A program made the position numbers and the translations under genes. From Fundicoccus culcitae (GTDB taxonomy: Bacteria > Bacillota > Bacilli > Lactobacillales > Aerococcaceae), in the NCBI RefSeq assembly GCF_024661895.1, contig NZ_CP102453.1:682001-746000 (forward strand): DNA of 64,000 nt, read 5' to 3'. Below, piece after piece: positions 18,110 through 26,496 of the stretch. The notes beneath the pieces are model-generated. The model ran no database searches and was not told the DNA's origin. It saw only the letters and a program-made list of their open reading frames with translations. The first letter of the stretch is position 1; each line of letters starts with the position of its first letter.

Positions 18110-18270
18110 TAATTATCGCCTTTCAAAACTGTTATATTTTTATCTGTTTCACTTGTATTATTTACTTCTGCAGGACCGCAAATACCTGTTTCAATATCAC
18201 AAACGTATGCAGTCGATTCACTTTCATCCATGAAATTAAACATTTGGATGGTGTCTTTTTCTGTAGCCAT
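18109..18270 (-). CDS. Small two-cysteine protein translationally coupled to the FrnE-like gene
   Basis: Protein of 53 aa. The centre holds YVCDIETGICGP, two cysteines seven apart. It is acidic, soluble, and lacks a signal peptide. AAAGG lies about 11 bases before the ATG. Its stop overlaps the next gene's start (TAATG), which supports real translation. The pairing with a DsbA-like oxidoreductase suggests a redox partner or metal-binding companion; that role is inference. Confidence 0.75.
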   Translation of the reverse strand: MATEKDTIQMFNFMDESESTAYVCDIETGICGPAEVNNTSETDKNITVLKGDN

Positions 18271-18424
18271 CGATTCCAATTCCTTTCAAAAAAAACTTAA
18301 TATAGCTATTATACTACATTCTAACTAATATTGGAATGTTTTTGCTTAAAAAGTTGCCTTCTTCCATGCCTGCGGCCGCTTCTAATAAATACCCCTGCAA
18401 CACATGATGCTGCTGCTAAATATA

Positions 18425-18452
18425 TCTTGGCATTTATTTCGCCTGCCAAATA
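18425..18452 (-). terminator. Possible terminator after recQ
   Basis: TTTGGCAGGCGAAATAAATGCCAAG on the minus strand allows a short TTGGC/GCCAA stem just past the recQ stop. Weak; no long T-run. Confidence 0.35.
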
Positions 18453-18454
18453 AA

Positions 18455-20599
18455 TTACCTATCATTGACTAAATAATCAATCAACACATATTTAATTTCG
18501 TCATAAGAGATTTCTTCTGGCAATTCAATTTTGACGGCGGATAAAGACGAGGTGCCAATTTTATTAAATTGTTCCTTAATTTGTCTTTTAACTGTTGCTG
18601 GGACATCTGCTTTAAATTCCTCAAGCTCCCCTTCTTCAGCAGCCTCTGTTAGATGTTTTAAAATTGTCGTTTCAGTAAAGCCTCTTTCAATCGCTATTTC
18701 GTATGGGGTTAAACCTTCGTTGGCTAATTCCACACTGATTAAATAAGAAGCCTGGCCTTGAGGTTTTTCCTCCGAAACAACAGCTGAAACCTTTGGCTTT
18801 TCACTGTGGTATTTATTTGGAGGGGTTTGGGTTTGGTAATTTTCAATAACGGGTAAAAAGTGCCCTGCATATTTTTCGGCTTTAACGGTACCCACGCCTT
18901 CAACTTGCAAAAATTCTGCGTAATTGCGCGGCATCGAACTGGCCATATCTTCCAAGGATTTGTTTGAAAAAACGATGTAAGCAGGGACAGATTCCGCTCG
19001 GGCTAACTCGGCGCGTACTTGACGCAGTTCTTCAAACAAATCAGAATTAACCGCCGTAGAACGTTTATGCGTTCGCGTTGCTTGTTGATTTTCACTTTGA
19101 TAGTTTCGTTGCTTAATAGTTAATTGCTGTTGCCCTTTTAAGATGTCCTTGGCACTGGCGGTGACAAACAGCCCTCGGTGTTCCGTCACGCCAATATAGC
19201 CGTGGGCGACCATCGCAGAAATAATATCTCGAATTTGCTGGGTCGAATAATCTTTCATCAAGCCATAGGTCGACAATTGATCAAAATGATTTTCTAAAAC
19301 CCGTTGGTTTTTACTACCACGCAAAACATCGATAATTAAGGTCATCCCAAAATGGTATTTCATACGTAGCATACTTGATAAAATCATTTGACTTTCTTTG
19401 GTGACGTCTAAATGTTGAACGGGGTCCACACAATTTGAACAATTCCCACAAGGTTCACTCGGCTTTTCCCCAAAATACCGCAAGGTGAAATTACGTAAAC
19501 AACCCGTAAAATTCGCATATTGAATCATAATATCAAGCCTATTTTGTGCCATTTCGTCATTACTTTGGGCAATCAGAAATTTATTAGTCATAATATCTTG
19601 GGCTTTATACAGTAAAATAGCCTCCGAAGGCAATGAATCACGCCCCGAACGGCCTGCTTCTTGATAATAACTTTCTAAATCTTTAGGCAGATTATAATGA
19701 ATGACTTTACGGACATCGGTTTTATCAATCCCCATACCAAAGGCATTGGTTGCCACAATGATATTGGTCTCATCATTGATAAAAGCATCTTGCGATTTCA
19801 AGCGTTCTTCATTGGACATACCCGCATGGTAACGTCCCGTCGCATAGCCATTTTTGCGCAAATCGGTATATAATTTATCCACTTGTTTACGCGTATTGGC
19901 ATATATAATAATCGCCTCATCGTGATTTATCAATTTATAGAGAGCTGAATCGCGATTCGCCGGTTCAAGGACCGAAAATTTTATGTTGGGACGATCAAAC
20001 GAATTAATAAAGACCTTCGGTTCCCGCAAATGAAGTTGTTTCACAATATCCTCTTGGACAACCGTTGTGGCAGTTGCTGTAAAAGCCGCAATGACCGGCC
20101 GTTGCGAAAGCTGTTGTACAAATTGATGAATATTACGATAAGACGGTCGAAAGTCAAAGCCCCATTGCGATACACAATGCGCCTCATCGACAGCCACCAT
20201 GGCAATATTTTGTCGACTGAGAAATTCAGTAAAGCCATTATTTTCTAATCTTTCTGGCGCTACATACAATAACTTTATAGCACCTTGATTAAGTTGAGCA
20301 ATAATCGCTTGAAAATCCCCTTCAGAAATCGTTGAATTCAAATAAGCTGCAGCAATCCCTTGTTGCTGCAGTGTATCAACTTGATCCTTCATTAAAGAAA
20401 TTAGTGGGGATACCACAACGGTTAAACCTGGCATAATGAGAGCCGGTAACTGATAACAAATTGATTTACCTCCACCAGTTGGAAGTACCCCTAACGCGTC
20501 TTGCTTCGCTAACAAAGTTGTAATGATTTCTTTTTGGCCTGGCCGAAAGTGACCATAGCCAAAATATTGTTGTAAAACAGATTCTAATGTTGTTGGCAC
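18455..20599 (-). CDS. recQ: ATP-dependent DNA helicase RecQ
   Basis: Protein of 714 aa. Order: helicase core with Walker A LPTGGGKS (39-46), DEAH box VDEAHCVSQWGFDFRP, TATAT motif and QEAGRSGRDS (motif VI); Zn-binding domain with CGNCSNC (about 383-389); winged helix; HRDC domain (about 515-595, NKSLEDMASSMPRNYAEFLQVEGVG); and a C-terminal helix-turn-helix extension (about 625-700, ANEGLTPYEIAIERGFTETTILKHL). It unwinds DNA 3'-5' during recombination repair and fork restart. It appears to be a single-gene unit. Confidence 0.96.
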   Translation of the reverse strand: MPTTLESVLQQYFGYGHFRPGQKEIITTLLAKQDALGVLPTGGGKSICYQLPALIMPGLTVVVSPLISLMKDQVDTLQQQGIAAAYLNSTISEGDFQAIIAQLNQGAIKLLYVAPERLENNGFTEFLSRQNIAMVAVDEAHCVSQWGFDFRPSYRNIHQFVQQLSQRPVIAAFTATATTVVQEDIVKQLHLREPKVFINSFDRPNIKFSVLEPANRDSALYKLINHDEAIIIYANTRKQVDKLYTDLRKNGYATGRYHAGMSNEERLKSQDAFINDETNIIVATNAFGMGIDKTDVRKVIHYNLPKDLESYYQEAGRSGRDSLPSEAILLYKAQDIMTNKFLIAQSNDEMAQNRLDIMIQYANFTGCLRNFTLRYFGEKPSEPCGNCSNCVDPVQHLDVTKESQMILSSMLRMKYHFGMTLIIDVLRGSKNQRVLENHFDQLSTYGLMKDYSTQQIRDIISAMVAHGYIGVTEHRGLFVTASAKDILKGQQQLTIKQRNYQSENQQATRTHKRSTAVNSDLFEELRQVRAELARAESVPAYIVFSNKSLEDMASSMPRNYAEFLQVEGVGTVKAEKYAGHFLPVIENYQTQTPPNKYHSEKPKVSAVVSEEKPQGQASYLISVELANEGLTPYEIAIERGFTETTILKHLTEAAEEGELEEFKADVPATVKRQIKEQFNKIGTSSLSAVKIELPEEISYDEIKYVLIDYLVNDR

Positions 20600-20732
20600 T
20601 TTGTCACTCCTCTAAACGATACTTTGTCAGATTCTTTTAGTATTATATCATGTTATCCCAAAAGAAAAAGCCTTGCAAAGGAGCGTTAAGAAAAAGTAAA
20701 GGATTCACACGATTGCTCGAACGTTCCATCCC

Positions 20733-21428
20733 TTAAACCATCAACATTTCATCTAAATCTAGAATTTCAATTTTACGATTGCTGATTTGATGAATATAAC
20801 CGGCATCTTCAAAATCAGCTAATTTCCTCGAAATCGTTTCGGGTGTTGTTCCCAAATACGAGGCCATATCTTTCTTGGTCATCGGCAAATCCACAATCAT
20901 CGACCCGCCTTCATCTTCCATTAAATCCGATAAAAAATACGCAATCCGTGTATCCACTTTTTCGGTCGCAAACCGCGTCGTTTGTGTTTCTGATTGATCT
21001 AACCGATTCGAGAATTCTTGTAATAACTTCAAAGAAATCGAAGGATATTTTAACAAAAATTCCTGCAAGTCCGCCCGTGTAATCATACACACTTGCGTAT
21101 TCGACATGGCCTCCGCATAATTGGTATGAATGGATTCCCTAAATAAAGCTAATTCCCCCGTAAATTCACCCGGCGTTAAAATCCGCACCAACTGCTCTTT
21201 TCCAGATTCCGATAACCGATAAATCCGTATTTTTCCACTACTAACAATGTACAAGGCATCGGATTCATCCCCCGCCATATAAATCATCTCACCTTTTTTA
21301 TATTGGCGAGATTGTGCCACTTGCATAATTTCATTCATCTGATCGTCTTCTAAATGATTAAATATCGGAACCAAACGCACACACTGATGGTGTCCTAGCG
21401 CATCATGATGATGGTGATGTGTTGTCAT
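20733..21428 (-). CDS. Crp/Fnr-family transcriptional regulator with His-rich N-terminus
   Basis: Protein of 231 aa. N-terminal MTTHHHHHDALGHHQC is followed by a cyclic-nucleotide-binding fold (about 20-135) and a C-terminal helix-turn-helix (MTKKDMASYLGTTPETISRKLADFEDAGYI) of the FNR type. The ATG at 21428 has AAAGGAGG 7 bases before it. The His cluster plus Cys16 could bind metal, but the multi-cysteine cluster of classical FNR is absent. Two FNR-like boxes lie in the divergent gap to the DUF4386 gene, so it probably regulates itself and that gene. Confidence 0.9.
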   Translation of the reverse strand: MTTHHHHHDALGHHQCVRLVPIFNHLEDDQMNEIMQVAQSRQYKKGEMIYMAGDESDALYIVSSGKIRIYRLSESGKEQLVRILTPGEFTGELALFRESIHTNYAEAMSNTQVCMITRADLQEFLLKYPSISLKLLQEFSNRLDQSETQTTRFATEKVDTRIAYFLSDLMEDEGGSMIVDLPMTKKDMASYLGTTPETISRKLADFEDAGYIHQISNRKIEILDLDEMLMV

Positions 21429-21484
21429 AGCAAAATCCTCCTTTACATATATTTCCACTTTAACATATTGTCTAACTTAATAAC

Positions 21485-21498
21485 TTGATACAGGTCAA
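21485..21498. promoter_or_regulatory. FNR/CRP-like box 1
   Basis: TTGATACAGGTCAA fits the FNR-type consensus TTGAT-N4-ATCAA with one mismatch. It lies about 57 bp from the Crp/Fnr start and 39 bp (centre to centre) from box 2. Confidence 0.65.
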
Positions 21499-21521
21499 CT
21501 TTTTGAATAAATATCCCCATC

Positions 21522-21539
21522 CATTGACTTAAGTCAATG
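21522..21539. promoter_or_regulatory. FNR/CRP-like box 2, perfect 18-bp palindrome
   Basis: CATTGACTTAAGTCAATG is a perfect palindrome containing TTGAC-N4-GTCAA. Its centre (21530.5) is 41.5 bp upstream of the start site predicted from the -10 box at 21560-21565, the standard place for a class II FNR/CRP activator. Confidence 0.75.
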
Positions 21540-21559
21540 CGCCACCTTTCTCACCATCT

Positions 21560-21565
21560 TATACT
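21560..21565 (+). promoter_or_regulatory. -10 box of an activator-dependent promoter for the DUF4386 gene
   Basis: TATACT with no good -35 at 17 bp, consistent with the need for an activator bound at box 2. The ribosome site AAAGGAGG follows before the ATG at 21595. Confidence 0.6.
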
Positions 21566-21594
21566 TAAGATGAAAATAAAAGGAGGCGTTAACT

Positions 21595-22287
21595 ATGAAT
21601 AACACAACCATTTCATTAAACACATTAGGCAAAATCATTGGTATCACTTTAATCATTATGGCAATCATCTCTGGCATAGCCTTTGGCGGCTTACATCCCC
21701 AGCTCTTTCAAACAGACACAGCCAACCTATTCAGTCACCTACAAACCACCTCAAACCTACTGAGACTAGATATTTTTCTCTGGCTAATGGTGATAGTGAC
21801 CGATATCATCGTCAGTTGGGCTCTCCACCTCTACTTACGCCATATCAATCCCGACCTGTCTCTGGTCGCAGCTTGGACCCGCCTCATTTATACAAGCATT
21901 TTAGCCACGGCAGTCAGCGAATTAATCAAAATCCTGAACCTCACCCAAATACATATCATTGCCGACCCGTCTGCTCAAATCCAATTACTAGAACAAAATT
22001 TTAACTTAGTCTGGTCATTCGGCTTAATTATTTTCGGTCTTCACTTAATCCTCATAGGATACATTGCACGCCAAACACAACACATCCCTAAAATCATTAG
22101 CTACTTAGTTATTCTAGCTGGCTTGTCCTACTGTCTCGTTCACAGTTTGGATTTAATATTACCTCAAGGCCATTTCGTAGCAAGTAGCATCGAAACCATC
22201 TTACTATTGCCAATGACCGTCGGTGAATTAGGGTTTGGGCTTTGGCTCTTAGTGAAAGGAGCTCGTTTAGAAAGAAATAAGGCTTAA
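21595..22287 (+). CDS. DUF4386-family membrane protein
   Basis: Protein of 230 aa with about 6 hydrophobic segments (for example 12-32, 58-80, 138-158, 170-190, 200-222). The layout and the ISWALHLYLR / RLIYTSILA region fit DUF4386, an uncharacterised integral membrane family. AAAGGAGG precedes the ATG. The promoter carries FNR-like boxes, so expression is probably tied to the adjacent Crp/Fnr regulator. It is convergent with the second Crp-type gene, overlapping it by 4 bp. Confidence 0.85.
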   Translation: MNNTTISLNTLGKIIGITLIIMAIISGIAFGGLHPQLFQTDTANLFSHLQTTSNLLRLDIFLWLMVIVTDIIVSWALHLYLRHINPDLSLVAAWTRLIYTSILATAVSELIKILNLTQIHIIADPSAQIQLLEQNFNLVWSFGLIIFGLHLILIGYIARQTQHIPKIISYLVILAGLSYCLVHSLDLILPQGHFVASSIETILLLPMTVGELGFGLWLLVKGARLERNKA

Positions 22288-22859
22288 TCTTGACTTACAC
22301 GTTTTTTGATACGACTTAACGATTCAGCGGTCATACCTAAATAGGATGCTAATTGATGTTGAGGAACACGCTCGATTAATTCCGGGCGTGTTTTGACTAA
22401 ATTTAAATATCTTTCTTTGGGTGATGCTGTCACAAAACTAGCTTTATCTTCCTGTTCAGTCATTAAATTTTCTTCCATAAACTCGCGGGTGATACCGACT
22501 AAACTAGGATATTTTTCAAACATAACGGCTTCATTAAAAAAATCACCCACTAACAAAACGGAATCTTCAGTACAACTTAACGAATATTCCGAAGGGACTC
22601 TCTTGCTATAACTTTTATAAACCATCGCTGTTTGCATTTCTGTAAAAAAATTAACGGTATTTTCTTTCCCGTCAAAATCAACCGCATGCTGCCTAACACA
22701 CCCCTTTAAAACAAAGTAACAATCATTGGAAACCTCACCTTGTTCTAACAACACGGTTCCTTTAGGAAAATCTTCCACGACTAAATCATTCCCCATAGCA
22801 TCTATATCGTCTTGCGAAAGCGCTAATTGTTCTAAAAATTCTCTTAATAAAGGATGCAT
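22284..22859 (-). CDS. Crp-family transcriptional regulator (second)
   Basis: Protein of 191 aa. Cyclic-nucleotide-binding fold (about 10-125; VLLEQGEVSNDCYFVLKGCVRQ) followed by a short C-terminal helix-turn-helix (VPQHQLASYLGMTAESLSRIKKR). This shape is typical of the Crp-like proteins often found beside DUF4386 genes. AGGAGG precedes the ATG. With no terminator between the convergent ends, antisense read-through is possible. Confidence 0.9.
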   Translation of the reverse strand: MHPLLREFLEQLALSQDDIDAMGNDLVVEDFPKGTVLLEQGEVSNDCYFVLKGCVRQHAVDFDGKENTVNFFTEMQTAMVYKSYSKRVPSEYSLSCTEDSVLLVGDFFNEAVMFEKYPSLVGITREFMEENLMTEQEDKASFVTASPKERYLNLVKTRPELIERVPQHQLASYLGMTAESLSRIKKRVSQD

Positions 22860-23112
22860 ATTTTACCTCCTGTGATTATGTTAGATTGTATTGGTTGCAC
22901 CAATGTTACTATTACGCTATTACTTATATCGTAAGTGTTCTTAGTATATTTGTAAAGCATTGGAATAGCTCGTTTTTCATGACAAAACAATTTTGTATCC
23001 TTATTAAATATATTGATTTTAATTGCCATCAATTTAATATAAGTCTATCTGCGTGACAGCAAGATCAATTTTATGTATGATTAACCTGAAAAAATTTAAG
23101 GAGTGTGTGATT

Positions 23113-24000
23113 ATGCGACCCATTGTAGGCGCTTTATGGTTTGATACGGAAGCTAAAGAAGCTGTTGATTTTTACTTGTCCTTGTTCGAAGATTCTGAAA
23201 TAATATTTGAGCAAATTTATCGTGGCACACCGAACGGAGATGTTTTATCCATTGATTTTAGATTAGAAAATCAAGCATTTAGTGCTTTTAATGGCGGGCC
23301 GGGTTATCCGCTAAATACATCGACCATCGTTATGGTTGCTAAAGAAACAGCACCAGAGGTTGAAAAACTATATAATCAATTACTCGATGGAGGCAATGTA
23401 CTAATCCCATTAGACAGCTATCCCTTTAGTGACAAATTTGGGTCTGTACAAGATAAATATGGTTTGAGTTGGCAAATAATGTTAGACAAAGAAAAAGCTA
23501 AACTGCAAAAAATCCGCTTAAATTTAATGTTTGCTGGTGACCAACTTGGTAAAGCTGAGGATGCTTTACGTTTTTATCAAAACGTTTTTGAAGAATCCGA
23601 AATCGGTGTTGTGTCTAACTATAAAGATGGCGAAGCAACTAATAACCAAGCGAAAATAAATTATAGTGAGCTAAACCTTAACCTTCAACAGATTATTTTG
23701 ATGGATCATGGCATGGATGGTAAAGAAACCTTCACCCAAGCATTTTCATTCATTCTCTAATGTAGCACTCAAGCTGAAATTGATTATTATTGGGAAAAGT
23801 TATCCTATTTTCGTGATGAAGAAGCCTGTGGTTGGGTAAAAGACCCTTACGGCTTATACTGGCAAATAATCCCGCTACAATTAGTCAAAATAATGTCGAG
23901 CGGAACTAAAGAAGAACAGTATCGCGTGACACAAGCCATGCTCCCAATGAAAAAATTAGACATTGGCAAATTAGAAAACGCCAAGTACAATTTAGATTAA
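23113..24000 (+). pseudogene. PhnB/VOC-family protein (two VOC domains) interrupted by an in-frame TAA
   Basis: The frame would give 295 aa: two glyoxalase/VOC (PhnB-type) domains, about 5-130 and 135-270. The first shows ALWFDTEAKEAVDFYLSLF and DKYGLSWQIM; the second shows ALRFYQNVFEES, QAEIDYYWEKLS and DPYGLYWQIIP. Codon 216 is TAA (23758-23760), between AFSFIL and CSTQAEIDYYW, where Tyr or a similar residue is expected. The frame is kept, so this is a substitution and not an indel. I start at ATG 23113 behind AAGGAG. A perfect-stem terminator follows. Confidence 0.88.
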
Positions 24001-24006
24001 ACATTT

Positions 24007-24038
24007 AAAGGGGACCTAAATAAATGCAGGTCCCCTTT
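24007..24038. terminator. Bidirectional terminator
   Basis: Perfect 11-bp stem AAAGGGGACCT/AGGTCCCCTTT with A- and T-runs, between the VOC pseudogene and the convergent YhcH-like gene. Confidence 0.92.
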
Positions 24039-24043
24039 TATCT

Positions 24044-24490
24044 TTATACGATTTCCAATTTGATAACGACTTTCTCATAATCGCTTGCTTGATCAATATG
24101 ACGGGCTGCCTTATGTGCGTCCCATGGGAATAAAATATAGGCTGTTCCTGCCGTTATTGAAAAAGGATTGTCAACTGAACCATCGTAGAAAATGATATCT
24201 TTTTCCGCATCATAAGGTATCACTTCATCAAGGCTTTCAATGGGATTCCAATATAACAATTCGTTACCTTTTAATAAAATTTGTATGTCAATATACTTTC
24301 TATGGGCTTCATAGTCACCCAAATCAGCCGCTAACGTTTTATCCTTTCCGAAGAAATAAAAGCCATGTTCAAATGGAAATTGTTGTCCAAGCTCATAGTC
24401 TGTTTGCTTTAAAATTGTTTCTAAAACTGTTTCTATTTTTTCAAAAATTTCTGGATAATGCTTTAAATGATCCATCGTATCAATAATCAT
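24044..24490 (-). CDS. YhcH/YjgK/YiaL-family protein
   Basis: Protein of 148 aa. Family signatures: EAHRKYIDIQILLKGNELLYW, then YDAEKDIIFYDG and ITAGTAYILFPWDAHKAARH (metal-ligand His). These cupin-like proteins are linked to sialic acid or sugar metabolism in other bacteria; no such genes are nearby. I start at ATG 24490, which has AGAGGAG 8 bases upstream; the frame extends 12 codons further without a ribosome site. Confidence 0.9.
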   Translation of the reverse strand: MIIDTMDHLKHYPEIFEKIETVLETILKQTDYELGQQFPFEHGFYFFGKDKTLAADLGDYEAHRKYIDIQILLKGNELLYWNPIESLDEVIPYDAEKDIIFYDGSVDNPFSITAGTAYILFPWDAHKAARHIDQASDYEKVVIKLEIV

Positions 24491-24635
24491 TTTATAATCT
24501 CCTCTTCTAATCAATATAAGTATCACGATCTATCTGATAATGATAATGCAGATAGGTTGTGTTATCAATAGTTATTATTTGATAATTTTATAATCTTAAC
24601 AAAATGCGCATGAGCCGAATGATAGAAAATAAAAA

Positions 24636-24674
24636 AATGCAGCTATCATCTATAGAAAAATGGATAGCTGCATT
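24636..24674. terminator. Terminator of the PCC-domain gene
   Basis: 12-bp stem AATGCAGCTATC/GATAGCTGCATT with flanking A- and T-runs. Confidence 0.9.
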
Positions 24675-24681
24675 ATTTATG

Positions 24682-25131
24682 TTATGTAAAACTAGGTTTT
24701 TTCATATTAGGTGTGAAACCAAATATATCGATCCCTATTTCTTCATTGTGTTGTCGATCAATAGGAATATCAATGATATTGAGTACAATCTCACAAGTGA
24801 TATTTATTTGGGCTTCCATTAAATGTCCCCCAATAACGGAAAAGTCTTCCCGTCCAAGCGTTATATGAAGATGGGCATGTGGTTCGTTATCCTTATGTGT
24901 TAAAAAGCCTGTTAAATTAAGAATTTCGAATGGTTCGTTGAACTGTTGTTGACGGTAGTCTTTAGTGTCTGTCTCGAAAAAAGCAATGTTGACTATATCC
25001 GCAGCACCTAAACCAGTGACACTAGCTGTATGGATGGACTCTTTTTTTGCAATGTCTAACAAATTTTCCATAATGCGGTCGCCTTTATCAAGTCTTACTA
25101 AGATTTGTTTATCTTTTCTTTGGTATTGCAT
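24682..25131 (-). CDS. PPC/PCC (DUF296)-domain protein
   Basis: Protein of 149 aa. The PCC domain spans the protein: ILVRLDKGDRIMENLLDIAKKE, ASVTGLGAADIVNIAFF, HAHLHITLGREDFSVIGGHLMEAQI (metal-binding His cluster HAHLH). In plants this domain goes with AT-hook DNA binding; bacterial stand-alone forms are of unknown role. The ribosome site is weak. It lies 21 bp after the secreted-protein gene on the same strand. Confidence 0.88.
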   Translation of the reverse strand: MQYQRKDKQILVRLDKGDRIMENLLDIAKKESIHTASVTGLGAADIVNIAFFETDTKDYRQQQFNEPFEILNLTGFLTHKDNEPHAHLHITLGREDFSVIGGHLMEAQINITCEIVLNIIDIPIDRQHNEEIGIDIFGFTPNMKKPSFT

Positions 25132-25152
25132 ATTTTTTACACTTCTTTCTAA

Positions 25153-25794
25153 TTATTGATAACTTGGTCCACGTAAAATATTAAGCCAAGTGGTTACACC
25201 ACCCATCTCATCACTCATAAGATACTCTGAGTATATTTCGCCAATTTTGGGTGCATAGTAGTATCTTTGGATTTCACCTGAATCAAAAGTAGTTTCAATA
25301 ACAACCACATTATAATACTCAATATCTTCAATGTTGTAGACCGGTAGAATATCGGTGACTACATAGTCTTGCATGTCTTGATAACCTCTAGAAAACGTTG
25401 CCCCTACTTCTAACGTTAAGGGAAAATACAAAGACTTGCTCTCATCCGTCGCATCGGTGTGATAACGGAAATCTTCCTGGTCGTAAGATTCGGGAAAATA
25501 AGCCAACTCATAAATACCCTCTTCGGTAAGTTGGTATACATATGAGACGGTTGTCCCTGCAGTTGCTCGACTTACTTGATAGATTCCTTGTTCATCTGGT
25601 ATATAATCCAGCGTCATTGTAAATGGTGCATACTCATTGCCTTCGCCACTATAATCATAAAATTGATAAAATAAACCAGGGGTATAATCAACGGCATTTA
25701 CCGAAGTTTGTGCGTTTACTTTAAGTGGCTGTATTCCCAGTGAAAGCAAAAAGAGGGTAATTACAATTAATACTAATCGCTTCTTTGTTTGCAT
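25153..25794 (-). CDS. Secreted protein of unknown function
   Basis: Protein of 213 aa. A clear Sec signal peptide occupies about residues 1-29 (KKRLVLIVITLFLLSLG, cleavage near VNA-QT). The mature part is Tyr/Asp-rich and beta-strand-like, with no cysteine and no sorting motif. No family recognised. Confidence 0.82.
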   Translation of the reverse strand: MQTKKRLVLIVITLFLLSLGIQPLKVNAQTSVNAVDYTPGLFYQFYDYSGEGNEYAPFTMTLDYIPDEQGIYQVSRATAGTTVSYVYQLTEEGIYELAYFPESYDQEDFRYHTDATDESKSLYFPLTLEVGATFSRGYQDMQDYVVTDILPVYNIEDIEYYNVVVIETTFDSGEIQRYYYAPKIGEIYSEYLMSDEMGGVTTWLNILRGPSYQ

Positions 25795-25952
25795 CTTGAA
25801 TCACCTTTCCTTTCTTTTGTAATAATATTGTCTAAAATACTATTAAAACTATCCTGCATTTTGTTTCCATCCACACGCTTATTTTACCGTATTTACCGTG
25901 TGTTTTCAAAAATTACACCTTAATAGCTTTCAAGGAAATATTCACAATAAAA

Positions 25953-25987
25953 AATCGAATCTTTCATGTTATCCGAAAGATTCGATT
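25953..25987. terminator. Terminator of the VOC-family gene
   Basis: Perfect 13-bp stem AATCGAATCTTTC/GAAAGATTCGATT with a 9-base loop. Confidence 0.9.
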
Positions 25988-25998
25988 CATCCTTTAAA

Positions 25999-26424
25999 CT
26001 ATTCACCACTAAACATCCAAGTTATTCCAAAAGGATCTTTAAACATTCCAAAGAGTTCAGACCATTCAGACGGGCCTAAAGGCATTTCAACGGTACAGCC
26101 TAAGTCAAGCGCATGTTGGAAAAAGTCTTTCACTTTAGTCACTTCGGCTTCATCCTTTTGATCGAATGTAAAACACAAATTGCTACCATCATGATCAACA
26201 GCTGTTTTATTCCACGTATCAGATAAATAAATCACATTGCCAAACACTTCAAAACCAGCATTCATGACAAATTCAGAGGGATTACTTGGACGTTGTTCTT
26301 CAGGCATTTCAGCAAACATTTCATCAGAACCGAGCAAAATTTGAACATTTTCTGCACCTAATTTTTTATAAAAATCGAGTACTTCCAATGAGTTGGGAAA
26401 ATTCAAATACGGCACAACTTTCAT
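25999..26424 (-). CDS. VOC-family (PhnB-like glyoxalase) protein
   Basis: Protein of 141 aa, one VOC domain pair of PhnB type: VPYLNFPNSLEVLDFYKKLGAEN at the start, CTVEMPLGPSEWSELFGMFKDPFGITWMFS at the end. Substrate unknown. AGGAGG precedes the ATG. Intact, unlike the two-domain relative at 23.1 kb. Confidence 0.9.
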   Translation of the reverse strand: MKVVPYLNFPNSLEVLDFYKKLGAENVQILLGSDEMFAEMPEEQRPSNPSEFVMNAGFEVFGNVIYLSDTWNKTAVDHDGSNLCFTFDQKDEAEVTKVKDFFQHALDLGCTVEMPLGPSEWSELFGMFKDPFGITWMFSGE

Positions 26425-26496
26425 GTTAATCCTCCTTAAAAACCCATGCGACTTCTAACAATTGCATTATACCATCTTTGAATAAATATCGCAGTT

